Assembly (NCBI GenBank): GCA_046757565.1
Contig: JBHHYN010000118.1
Coordinates: forward strand, 1 to 9,135
Reading direction: 5' to 3'
DNA: 9,135 nucleotides
DNA from: JBHHYN01 sp046757565
GTDB lineage: Bacteria > Pseudomonadota > Gammaproteobacteria > Eutrophobiales > Eutrophobiaceae
A model generated the notes under the pieces. The model did no database searches and was not told where the DNA came from. It saw only the letters and a list, made by a program, of their open reading frames with translations. Made by a program: the position numbers and the translations under genes. Below are positions 1 through 6,890 of this stretch, in pieces (within the stretch, counting starts at the first letter, position 1; every line of letters begins with the position of its first letter).

Positions 1-127
1 GAACAAGAGCGGCGGGTTGCAGGGACGTACTTATGCCGCGGGTTCAAGGACGATGTACAGGGAAGTACAAGTGCCGTGAATGCAGGATGCATAAGAACGG
101 CCGAACAAGAGCGGCGGGTTGCAGGGA
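1..127. repeat. Direct repeat pair, 25 identical bases, spaced 102 bases
   Basis: The 25 bases at 1-25 recur exactly at 103-127 (both begin gaacaagagcgg and end gttgcaggga). The segment between them is rich in short motifs such as tgcaggatgca (81-91) and aagtac. The tgcaggat wording resembles the degenerate repeat at the right end of the window (9058-9135). This looks like a non-coding intergenic repeat tract that probably continues to the left of position 1. No transposase, terminal inverted repeat or coding signal accompanies it. Copy number cannot be judged from the window. Confidence 0.7.
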
Positions 128-389
128 TGCAATTATGTCGCGGAAGCATGGATGCTAAGAGCGATGAGTCATTATTTGTATTGGTCGACACTTCATCTGA
201 CCAACGTGTCAAATTTGATCTCGTCTGAATGGCTCCTTTCCACAACTACAGACTGTCAGCGCTTACAGTTTATTTCTCTGTGGCAGGCAGGAATATGCCA
301 TGAGCAGAGGGCCGATTTCTTAGAAAAACGTGGTCTGTTACTGTCCCACAATCCCGGTTACCGTCCCGGTTATTTTCAATTTGATTCCG
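128..389. other. Stretch without recognised gene
   Basis: No convincing gene is seen here. The one open frame on the plus strand (119-463) begins inside the repeat, has no ribosome binding site, resembles no family I know and runs antisense into the end of the GIY-YIG gene. A short direct duplication of cccggtta lies near 354-370. I found no stem followed by a T-run that would end the minus-strand oxyR transcript. Confidence 0.5.
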
Positions 390-668
390 TTAGGTTATTA
401 AGTTATCAGTGTCACCTACTTCTCCTAAAAGCGTCTCTTTTTCCTCCCTGCTCATCTGCTTGATTACTAATTCCCGGAGGGTTGCTTCTGAACGGCTCCG
501 GCAGGTTTCCCCATAGACCAGGCTCACCGGACGCCGGCTGCGGGTGTAGGCTGCGCCCCGTCGATTATCAGCATTATGCTCCTCGATCCGCCTGGCAATG
601 TCTCTGGTGATTCCTGTATAGAGAGTGTTGTCAGAACATCTCACCATATAGACGTACCAGTCAGTCAT
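390..668 (-). CDS. Small GIY-YIG nuclease-domain protein (YhbQ/UPF0213-like)
   Basis: A stand-alone GIY-YIG domain of 92 residues, the usual size of the YhbQ/UPF0213 group; these proteins are putative DNA structure or repair endonucleases of largely undefined role. The domain fills the protein. The GIY element reads YVY (5-7), YIG reads YTG (17-19), the catalytic-type arginine is in ARRIEEHN (25-32), and the metal-binding glutamate is E61 in SEATLRE. The sequence GAAYTRSRRP is typical of this group. The ATG at 668 is chosen because the domain starts at once after it; an upstream in-frame ATG at 710 would add 14 residues that lie inside the oxyR coding sequence. The start overlaps the oxyR stop by 8 bases, so translation is probably coupled and the gene co-transcribed with oxyR. 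Family call is firm; the cellular role is unknown. Confidence 0.9.
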   Translation of the reverse strand: MTDWYVYMVRCSDNTLYTGITRDIARRIEEHNADNRRGAAYTRSRRPVSLVYGETCRSRSEATLRELVIKQMSREEKETLLGEVGDTDNLIT

Positions 669-1557
669 GATTATCTTTGATAAATTTACCGAACAAGCGA
701 AATTCCTCATCCCGCCTGCTTCCTTGCCGCCAAACCAGTCCTATTTCACGATAGCTCTGAACCTTCATAGGACTGGTGATGACCCTGGTCCCCTTTAACA
801 GATAGGATCCCCTCGCCATTTCCGGAAGATAGGTCACACCCAGATCGGCATCGACCATCTGTACAAGCGTTAACAGACTGCTTGCCGAGATATGGCTTAT
901 CTTGTTTACATTCCGGATCCTGCAGGCACTGAGGGCATGATCGCGCAGACAGTGCCCATCCTCCAGGAGCAGGACACTCTCCGGAGGAAGCTGAGCAGTC
1001 GAATAATGTCCGGGTTCAAACAGCCCGGTATCCTTTCTGTAGGCAAGGTAAAAAGGATCCTTAAAAAGGGGCATACTTTTTACGTTGCGTAATGCGTAAG
1101 GCAAAGCAATCAGTAGCAGATCCAATTCGCCCTCCATCAGGCGCCGATAGAGACGTTGTGTCAAATCCTCCTGTAGATAAAGTTTTAGAGCAGGGTGGCT
1201 CCTGCGCAGTTTTGGCAATAATCCCGGCAATATAAACGGCGCGACCGTAGGGATAACGCCGAGTTTAAGCTGACCGCATAGTGATTCCCGGTTTTCCCTG
1301 GCCAGTGCGGCCAGGCTCTCCAGATCGCTTATAACCAGCCGTGCCTGTTGAGCGATGTCGTGACCGATACTGGTGATGGTAACGCTCTTCCTGGTGCGAT
1401 CGACCAGTTGCACGTTCAAAACAGACTCCAACTCGCGTATGGCAATACTGAAGGCCGGTTGTGAAACGAAACAGGCCTCGGCCGCTTTGCCAAAATGCCG
1501 GTGGCGTGCCAGCGCTGCGAAATAACGCAGTTGCTTTGTGGATGGAAGCTTGTTCAC
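661..1557 (-). CDS. oxyR: OxyR, peroxide-sensing LysR-type regulator
   Basis: A LysR-family transcription factor that senses hydrogen peroxide by forming an internal disulfide and then activates antioxidant genes. Numbered from the GTG at 1557 (298 residues, family about 305), the winged helix-turn-helix lies at about 4-63 with HFGKAAEACFVSQPAF as recognition region. The effector domain follows at about 95-295. The redox loop LLLEDGHCLRDHALSAC carries C203 and C212, nine apart, matching E. coli C199 and C208; H202, R205 and D206 match H198, R201 and D202. The IPTVAP motif supplies T104, matching T100. An in-frame ATG at 1614 gives 19 more residues, but they fall in the AT-rich promoter zone and relatives begin close to NKLPSTKQLRYF, so GTG is preferred. 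The gene is divergent from dps, prx-grx and osmC-type genes, its classical targets, and overlaps the nuclease gene downstream. Confidence 0.95.
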   Translation of the reverse strand: MNKLPSTKQLRYFAALARHRHFGKAAEACFVSQPAFSIAIRELESVLNVQLVDRTRKSVTITSIGHDIAQQARLVISDLESLAALARENRESLCGQLKLGVIPTVAPFILPGLLPKLRRSHPALKLYLQEDLTQRLYRRLMEGELDLLLIALPYALRNVKSMPLFKDPFYLAYRKDTGLFEPGHYSTAQLPPESVLLLEDGHCLRDHALSACRIRNVNKISHISASSLLTLVQMVDADLGVTYLPEMARGSYLLKGTRVITSPMKVQSYREIGLVWRQGSRRDEEFRLFGKFIKDNHD

Positions 1558-1694
1558 AAATTCCGTAATCCCCGTTAATTGACAGAAATATATATCATTT
1601 AATATATATATCACAATAATAATTATAATTCATTATTCTTATATAAATATTGTTCGTATACTGTGTCAAATTATCCCCTATGAGGAGTGAAATC
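1558..1694. promoter_or_regulatory. Divergent oxyR/dps promoter region with AT-rich operator-like DNA
   Basis: The gap between oxyR and dps contains a long AT-rich block (about 1587-1650) unlike the surrounding genes. An imperfect palindrome centred on AATTATAATT (1621-1630) runs from 1615 to 1637. Toward oxyR, TTGTGA (1616-1611) and TATATA (1594-1589) with a 16-base spacer make a plausible promoter; its start point near 1582 would exclude translation from the ATG at 1614. Toward dps there is a TATACT -10 with no good -35. OxyR sites are degenerate, consisting of four ATAG-type elements, so I cannot place an exact site. Autorepression of oxyR and activation of the dps side are expected from family knowledge, not shown. 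Confidence 0.65.
1657..1662 (+). promoter_or_regulatory. Probable -10 element of the dps operon
   Basis: TATACT matches the TATAAT consensus at five of six bases and lies 32 bases before the dps start codon. The hexamer 17 bases upstream (1634-1639, TATTCT) is a poor -35, as expected of promoters that depend on an activator such as OxyR bound beside the -35 region. Confidence 0.5.
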
Positions 1695-2189
1695 ATGAAT
1701 ATTAATATTGGAATTTCAGAGCAGGATCGCCACACCATCGCCACGGGATTGTCCAGGGTGCTGGCTGACAGTTATACCCTGTATCTCAAGACTCACAACT
1801 ATCACTGGAATGTGACCGGACCGCTGTTCAACACCCTGCATTTAATGTTCGAGGGGCAGTATACCGAACTCGCTATTGCTGTCGATGCAATCGCAGAACG
1901 GATCCGGGCCCTGGGCGTCGCAGCGCCCGGATCCTACCGGGCCTTTTCCGAACTGACGGAAATTGAGGAAGAGATATCAGTCCCTAAAGCAGAAGAGATG
2001 ATCCGGCAACTGGTCATCGGTCAGGAAACGGTCGTCCGCTCTGCACGGGTGGTATTACCGGTTGCCGGTGCGGTCAATGATGAACCAACTATCGATCTGT
2101 TAACACAACGTATGCAGATCCATGAGAAAAACGCCTGGATGCTGCGCAGTATGCTTGAAGACATCGATGAACCACCACAGAGGAGATAA
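1695..2189 (+). CDS. dps: Dps-family ferritin-like iron-storage/DNA-protection protein
   Basis: A 164-residue Dps-type miniferritin that would assemble into a hollow dodecamer, oxidise Fe(II) with hydrogen peroxide and store the iron, limiting Fenton chemistry. The inter-subunit ferroxidase residues are all present with the right spacing: H37 (YHWN), H49 (LHLMFE), E53, D64 and E68 (DAIAERIRALG) correspond to E. coli H51, H63, D67, D78 and E82. There is no long lysine-rich N-terminal tail, so DNA binding may be weak; many relatives are annotated simply as DNA starvation/stationary phase protection protein. The start at 1695 has AGGAG at 1683-1687, seven bases away; an upstream in-frame ATG at 1650 lies before the -10 and is rejected. 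It is first in the plus-strand operon, divergent from oxyR. The next gene's ribosome binding site lies in its last codons. Confidence 0.95.
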   Translation: MNINIGISEQDRHTIATGLSRVLADSYTLYLKTHNYHWNVTGPLFNTLHLMFEGQYTELAIAVDAIAERIRALGVAAPGSYRAFSELTEIEEEISVPKAEEMIRQLVIGQETVVRSARVVLPVAGAVNDEPTIDLLTQRMQIHEKNAWMLRSMLEDIDEPPQRR

Positions 2190-2191
2190 TT

Positions 2192-2935
2192 ATGAACACA
2201 AATAGAGAAGGCCAACATATACCCGAGGTGGCTTTCCGGACCCGGCAGGATCACGAATGGGTGGAAGTCAGCAGTTCGGAACTGTTTTCCGGGAAAACCG
2301 TAATTCTGTTTTCACTGCCGGGTGCCTTTACACCTACCTGTTCGTCCTCGCATGTGCCACGATTTAACCAGCTGGCAGGCGAGTTTAAGAAACATGGTGT
2401 GGATGAAATCCTGTGCCTGTCTGTCAATGACGCATTCGTAATGAATGAGTGGAAAAGGGACCAGAAAGCCGACAATATCTCCTTCATCCCTGACGGTAAT
2501 GGTGAATTTACCCATGCAATGGGATTGCTGATTGATAAAAGCGATCTCGGCTTTGGAAAGCGCTCATGGCGCTATTCCATGCTGGTCAAGGACAGCATAA
2601 TCGAAAAGATGTTCATAGAGCCGGAGCAACCCGGGGATCCCTATGGAGTCTCCGATGCAGATACCATGCTGGCATACATAGCGCCTGATGAAGCCAGGCC
2701 GCTTGACGTGAGCATCCTGACCCGGGAAGGCTGTCCATACTGTGCAAGGGCAAAGGGTATTCTGAACGATGCGGGGATAGAGTTTGAAGAATTAATTCTC
2801 AACAAGCATTATACCGATCGCAGCTTGCGTGCGCTCACCGGGTTTACTCTCTTTCCACAGATCTTCATTAATGGCGAACATATCGGCGGCACGGAACAAC
2901 TGGAAAATTGGTACAATAAAAGAGAAGCAGCATAA
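2192..2935 (+). CDS. Peroxiredoxin 5-glutaredoxin hybrid, glutathione-dependent peroxidase
   Basis: A fusion of an atypical Prx5 domain (about 4-165) and a glutaredoxin domain (about 170-244), 247 residues, like the hybrid Prx5/PGdx of Haemophilus influenzae. It reduces hydrogen peroxide and alkyl hydroperoxides in the cytoplasm; the glutaredoxin part recycles the peroxidase with glutathione. The peroxidatic cysteine is C50 in PGAFTPTCSSSH, with R127 in the KRSWRYSMLV block. A second cysteine, C75, is not the conserved resolving residue. The glutaredoxin site is CPYC (181-184), and FPQIFINGEHIGG (221-233) carries the cis-proline P222 and the glutathione-binding GG. The residue before the cis-proline is Phe, where Val is usual. 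AGGAG at 2181-2185 is six bases from the ATG and lies in the last dps codons, so the two genes are translationally close. Confidence 0.95.
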   Translation: MNTNREGQHIPEVAFRTRQDHEWVEVSSSELFSGKTVILFSLPGAFTPTCSSSHVPRFNQLAGEFKKHGVDEILCLSVNDAFVMNEWKRDQKADNISFIPDGNGEFTHAMGLLIDKSDLGFGKRSWRYSMLVKDSIIEKMFIEPEQPGDPYGVSDADTMLAYIAPDEARPLDVSILTREGCPYCARAKGILNDAGIEFEELILNKHYTDRSLRALTGFTLFPQIFINGEHIGGTEQLENWYNKREAA

Positions 2936-2974
2936 ATAACACACCTTCCCGGCCGGGATTTACAGGAGCCGCCA

Positions 2975-4204
2975 ATGCCAAGAACGAAACTGACATTTCC
3001 AAACAGGCAGGGCCAGCAACTCGCTGGCCTGCTGGAATCACCAGACGGTGAAGCTCGGGTTTATGCCCTGTTTGCCCACTGCTTTACATGCTCCAAGGAC
3101 ATTGCCGCCGCATCACGGATCACACGGGCATTAACCAGGCGTGGCATTGCCGTTTTAAGATTTGACTTTACCGGCCTCGGTAACAGTGATGGCGATTTTT
3201 CCAATACGAACTTTTCTTCAAATCTGCAGGATCTAATTGCCGCATCCGAATATCTTCAACAACACTATATCGGCCCCGGCATGCTTATCGGACACAGCCT
3301 CGGCGGTGCGGCGGTATTGGCGGCGGCCCATGAAATTGAATCAGTAAAAGCAGTAGTAACCATAGGCGCCCCTGCAACGGCCGATCATATCGGGCATATG
3401 TTCGTGAAGGAAAGGGACAGGATCCTCAGCGAGGAACAGGCCAATGTCGATCTCGGCGGTCGTCGGTTCACCATAAAGAAACAGTTTCTGAAAGATATCG
3501 ACAACTATAACTCGGTTGAACACATCGCGAAATTAAACAGGGCGTTGCTTGTTTTTCATTCACCTGTCGATCGCATCGTTTCGGTGGAAGAAGCCGCAAG
3601 GATCTACCAGGCGGCAAAACACCCAAAGAGCTTCGTGTCACTCGATAAAGCCGATCACTTGCTGTCCAGACGGGAAGATTCCGAGTATGTTGCGGCGGTA
3701 ATGGCCAGTTGGGCCGGCCGCTATCTTGACCTGCACGAGGTAGAGGAAGAGCGTTCATCCGGGACGGCGCCATCGATTGCAAGCGGCCACGTACTGGTAG
3801 ACGAACAGGACAGGAAGTTTACCCGCAGCATCTATACTGGGAATCACCAGCTGATCGCTGATGAACCCATGTCATCCGGTGGCGCCGACCTGGGGCCCAA
3901 TCCCTATGAGTACCTGTTAACAGCATTAGGCGCCTGTACGTCAATGACGGTGCGCATGTATGCAAACCGTAAACAAATCAACCTGGAGAATATCAAGGTC
4001 CGCCTGGATCATAGCCGTATTCATGCTGATGACTGTGAGGAGTGTGAATCAAAACAGGGATTTGTCGACAAAATCAGTAAAGTGATTAGCCTGGAAGGGG
4101 ACATGACAGATGAGCAACGGCAGCGGCTAATGGAAATAGCAGACAGTTGTCCCGTGCATAAAACCCTGCATAACGAGATATTGATCACTTCCCGACAGGA
4201 GTAG
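2975..4204 (+). CDS. Alpha/beta hydrolase-OsmC fusion protein
   Basis: A 409-residue fusion of an alpha/beta hydrolase (about 1-252) and an OsmC/Ohr-like domain (about 268-406). The hydrolase has the nucleophile elbow GHSLGG with S108, a probable acid D199 (SPVDRIV) and H228 (KADHLL); HCFTCSKD (35-42) forms the oxyanion-hole region typical of this fusion family. The OsmC part has C321 in LGACTSMTVRMYA and C392 in SCPVHKTL, the pair that reduces organic hydroperoxides in OsmC/Ohr proteins. Two extra cysteines lie in DCEECES (C354, C357). OsmC/Ohr enzymes prefer fatty or organic hydroperoxides, so the hydrolase may release such substrates from esters; that is inference. AGGAG (2964-2968) is six bases from the ATG. 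No signal peptide is seen. The gene is 39 bases after the Prx-Grx gene, in the same probable operon. Domain call is firm, substrate unknown. Confidence 0.93.
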   Translation: MPRTKLTFPNRQGQQLAGLLESPDGEARVYALFAHCFTCSKDIAAASRITRALTRRGIAVLRFDFTGLGNSDGDFSNTNFSSNLQDLIAASEYLQQHYIGPGMLIGHSLGGAAVLAAAHEIESVKAVVTIGAPATADHIGHMFVKERDRILSEEQANVDLGGRRFTIKKQFLKDIDNYNSVEHIAKLNRALLVFHSPVDRIVSVEEAARIYQAAKHPKSFVSLDKADHLLSRREDSEYVAAVMASWAGRYLDLHEVEEERSSGTAPSIASGHVLVDEQDRKFTRSIYTGNHQLIADEPMSSGGADLGPNPYEYLLTALGACTSMTVRMYANRKQINLENIKVRLDHSRIHADDCEECESKQGFVDKISKVISLEGDMTDEQRQRLMEIADSCPVHKTLHNEILITSRQE

Positions 4205-4267
4205 AATAGAAGCACCTTCAGAAAAAGGCTGATAATGAAACCCATCAACGACTAGGAAACCGGCCGA

Positions 4268-6079
4268 GTGCGTCCAAGTCAATCAATATCATCGAATACC
4301 TGGTCCGGTGACTGGAGAGTTTTAAAGGGCCTGCTTCCCTATTTTCTTGAATTTCGTGAACGGGTCATCCTGGCCATAATTTGCCTCGTCCTGGCAAAAC
4401 TGGCAAGCGTGGCAGTACCCTTTGCAATGAAGTATATCGTCGATGCGCTGGATACAGCGCAATCCAAAGTCATCGCGCTCCCCCTGCTCTTCCTCCTGCT
4501 CTATGGCCTGTTGCGCTTTGGCACCATTATTCTGGGAGAAATCAGGGATGCCATCTTTGGCCGTGTCACGGAACGCGCCATGCGACGTATCGGCTTACGG
4601 GTGTTTAAACATCTGCTCTCTCTTGACGTGGATTATCATCTCTCCCGGCGGACCGGCGCCCTTGCCCGGGATATCGAGCGAGGGACGACCGGGATAGGTT
4701 TCATGATGCGTTTCATGCTGTTCAATATCCTGCCGACACTTTTTGAAATTACCCTTGTCGCCTGCATACTGTTTTTCAATTACGGCCTCTCCTTTGCGCT
4801 GATCATTGTCGTCTCCGTGACACTATATATCGCATTTTCCGTCATCGTTACCGAATGGCGCACCGATTTCGTACGCAAGATGAATGAGATGGATAATCAA
4901 TCCAACAGCCGTGCGGTAGACAGCCTGTTGAATTTTGAAACAGTAAAGTATTTTTCCAATGAGGAGTATGAAGCCGTAAATTACGATAAATCCCTCGAAG
5001 GCTGGGAAAGGGCGCGTATGCGAAATCGACTCTCATTGACTGCCTTGAATTCCGGCCAGGCATTCGTTGTGGCAATCTCGATCACTTTAATGATGATTCT
5101 GGCGGCAAGATATGTCGTTGCCGGGGCAATGACCCTGGGGGACCTGGTCCTGGTAAACGCCTATATGATGCAACTGTTTATTCCTCTCAATTTTCTGGGT
5201 TTTGTCTACCGTGAAATTAAACGGGCGCTTGCCGATGTGGAACACATGTTTTCCCTTCTGGACAGACATCCCGTGGTTATTGACAGGGATAATGTGCCGG
5301 ATCTGTGCATCAATGGCGCGCGATTGGAATTTGAGCGGGTCAATTTTTCCTACAATGAAAACAGAAAAATTCTTGAAGACATCAGTTTTCAAATACCAGC
5401 AGGCAAGAAGCTTGCCGTGGTCGGACCCAGTGGTGCCGGGAAATCCACCATTGCACGCCTGCTATTCCGATTCTACGATGTCGATAGTGGTTCTATCAGG
5501 ATTGACGGACAGGATATACGCGACATTACCCAGGAGAGTCTGCGCCGCGCCATAGGCGTTGTTCCACAAGATACGGTGCTGTTTAATAATTCAATCTATT
5601 ACAACATCGCCTATGGTGATCCCGAAGCCACACAAGAAGCTATCATTGCGGCAGCAAAAATGGCGCATCTTGACGGCTTTATAAAACAACTGCCGGATGG
5701 ATTCGATACCCTGGTAGGAGAGAGGGGGCTGAAAGTCTCCGGTGGAGAGAAGCAGAGAATTGCCATTGCCCGCATGCTGCTTAAAAATCCGTCTATCATG
5801 GTATTCGATGAAGCGACTTCCTCACTGGATTCAACCGCCGAACAGGCGATACTGGAGGCATTAAGAGAAGCCGCATCGAATAAAACCACACTCGTGATCG
5901 CACACCGGTTATCAACCATTATCGACGCCGATGAAATTATTGTCATCCGGCACGGGCGTGTTGTTGAGCAAGGGACGCATGACGAATTGCTCGAAAAAGG
6001 AGGCGTGTACGCCAGACTCTGGGATCTGCAACAACATAAGGCTGGTGAATCAGCCACGGTCCTTGCTGCCGTCAACTGA
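4268..6079 (+). CDS. Atm1/HMT1-type ABC exporter (fused membrane and ATPase domains)
   Basis: A 603-residue half-transporter that works as a homodimer in the inner membrane. The six-helix membrane domain covers about 32-320 and the ATPase about 352-590. Visible ATPase motifs are Walker A GPSGAGKST (386-394), Q-loop Q434, signature VSGGE (490-494), Walker B IMVFDE (510-515, catalytic E515) and switch H546. The Atm1 family is recognised from RTGALARDIERGT (128-140), NFETVKYFSNEEYEA (222-236) and QLFIPLNFLGFVYREI (302-317). Atm1 proteins export glutathione persulfide or glutathione-metal species; bacterial NaAtm1 confers heavy-metal tolerance. No iron-sulfur assembly gene is nearby, so a thiol or metal detoxification role alongside the peroxide genes is more likely (inference). 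The start is GTG at 4268 with AGGA at 4254-4257, ten bases away. An MsbA-like lipid transporter is less likely given the Atm1 signatures. Confidence 0.92.
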   Translation: MRPSQSISSNTWSGDWRVLKGLLPYFLEFRERVILAIICLVLAKLASVAVPFAMKYIVDALDTAQSKVIALPLLFLLLYGLLRFGTIILGEIRDAIFGRVTERAMRRIGLRVFKHLLSLDVDYHLSRRTGALARDIERGTTGIGFMMRFMLFNILPTLFEITLVACILFFNYGLSFALIIVVSVTLYIAFSVIVTEWRTDFVRKMNEMDNQSNSRAVDSLLNFETVKYFSNEEYEAVNYDKSLEGWERARMRNRLSLTALNSGQAFVVAISITLMMILAARYVVAGAMTLGDLVLVNAYMMQLFIPLNFLGFVYREIKRALADVEHMFSLLDRHPVVIDRDNVPDLCINGARLEFERVNFSYNENRKILEDISFQIPAGKKLAVVGPSGAGKSTIARLLFRFYDVDSGSIRIDGQDIRDITQESLRRAIGVVPQDTVLFNNSIYYNIAYGDPEATQEAIIAAAKMAHLDGFIKQLPDGFDTLVGERGLKVSGGEKQRIAIARMLLKNPSIMVFDEATSSLDSTAEQAILEALREAASNKTTLVIAHRLSTIIDADEIIVIRHGRVVEQGTHDELLEKGGVYARLWDLQQHKAGESATVLAAVN

Positions 6080-6137
6080 GAATTCTCAACCTGGACATCA
6101 CCTTCGATTTACAGGAGAACACACGGATTTCTATCTG

Positions 6138-6875
6138 ATGGGAACAAGATTACTTGTCATAACCTTGTTGGCCTTCGTATTCGCGGCACAGGCTTACAGC
6201 GCATTGCTCACCAATGCCTGGGATGTAAAGGAATTGGCAAAGAGCAACGATAATCAGGTTGAATTACGCGACAGGCGCGGGACGCTTGTCAAGAGAGTCG
6301 ATACACAACAAATACGCTACCTCTACACGGTTAAAACCAGCATGGAACGGGTCGCGGAAATCCAGACTAAACTTGTCATAGTTGATGGCAAGCAACCCAA
6401 TGCCTTTGCAGCGAAAGGGAATGGTGGCGAGAATATCGTTGCAATCAATGTTGCCATGCTCGATGTCCTGGGGATGGACATACATGCCGCCGCCGCATTG
6501 ATAGGCCATGAACTGGCCCACCTGCGCCTGAAGCATGGTGAACATAGAAAGGTGCAGGCATCTTCAACAGAATTCATGAAGATTCTGGGAGGGGCCGCCC
6601 TGACAGGAATGGGTATTCCCGCCGGCCAGCTCATTTCCAACCTGACATTCACAGCAATTAATACAAAATACAGCCGCGATGATGAGCGTGAAGCCGATTA
6701 TCTTGGGGCGATCTGGGCCGTTGAAGCCGGATATGAAGTTGACGGAGCCGTACGGTTGCAAGAAGAAGTCTACAGGCAGTCCCGGTCCAGCCCTGTACCG
6801 TTCCTGAGCAGCCACCCGTCAGGACCGGAGCGAATCGCAACATTGAAGTCCCTGGCACGCCGCCTGTCCAGATAA
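6138..6875 (+). CDS. Exported M48-family zinc metalloprotease
   Basis: A 245-residue protein with a signal peptide (about 1-19: R4, hydrophobic 5-16, likely cut after AQA) and a single M48 peptidase domain. The zinc site is HELAH (124-128) with E183 of the ExxxD motif (EREAD, 183-187) as the third ligand. SSHPSGPERI (224-233) gives the conserved C-terminal histidine H226 of BepA/LoiP-like members. There is no lipobox cysteine and there are no TPR repeats after the domain, so it is closer to LoiP/YggG-type minimal M48 proteases than to full BepA, but soluble. It would act in the periplasm on misfolded or oxidised envelope proteins (inference). The reading frame is open upstream into the exporter gene, but the signal peptide fixes the ATG at 6138. 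The nearest AGGAG (6113-6117) is 20 bases away, which is unusually far. It is last in the plus-strand run, 58 bases after the exporter. Confidence 0.9.
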   Translation: MGTRLLVITLLAFVFAAQAYSALLTNAWDVKELAKSNDNQVELRDRRGTLVKRVDTQQIRYLYTVKTSMERVAEIQTKLVIVDGKQPNAFAAKGNGGENIVAINVAMLDVLGMDIHAAAALIGHELAHLRLKHGEHRKVQASSTEFMKILGGAALTGMGIPAGQLISNLTFTAINTKYSRDDEREADYLGAIWAVEAGYEVDGAVRLQEEVYRQSRSSPVPFLSSHPSGPERIATLKSLARRLSR

Positions 6876-6890
6876 GGGACCGGATTGTTT

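Noticed and set aside
119..463. Plus-strand open frame of 114 codons at the left end
   Set aside because: It starts inside a repeat, lacks a ribosome binding site, resembles no family and overlaps the well supported GIY-YIG gene antisense.
1558..1614. 19-residue N-terminal extension of OxyR from the ATG at 1614
   Set aside because: It lies in AT-rich promoter-like DNA, upstream of the likely start point, and OxyR relatives begin near the GTG at 1557.
3468..3782. Minus-strand 104-codon frame inside the hydrolase-OsmC gene
   Set aside because: Antisense shadow of a gene with complete catalytic motifs.
6077..6088. Perfect 12-base palindrome TGAGAATTCTCA as terminator or operator
   Set aside because: It has no loop or T-run and overlaps a stop codon; one EcoRI-type core palindrome is easily chance.
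5931..6137. 69-residue upstream extension of the M48 protease frame
   Set aside because: It mostly overlaps the exporter gene in another frame, and the signal peptide begins cleanly at the ATG at 6138.
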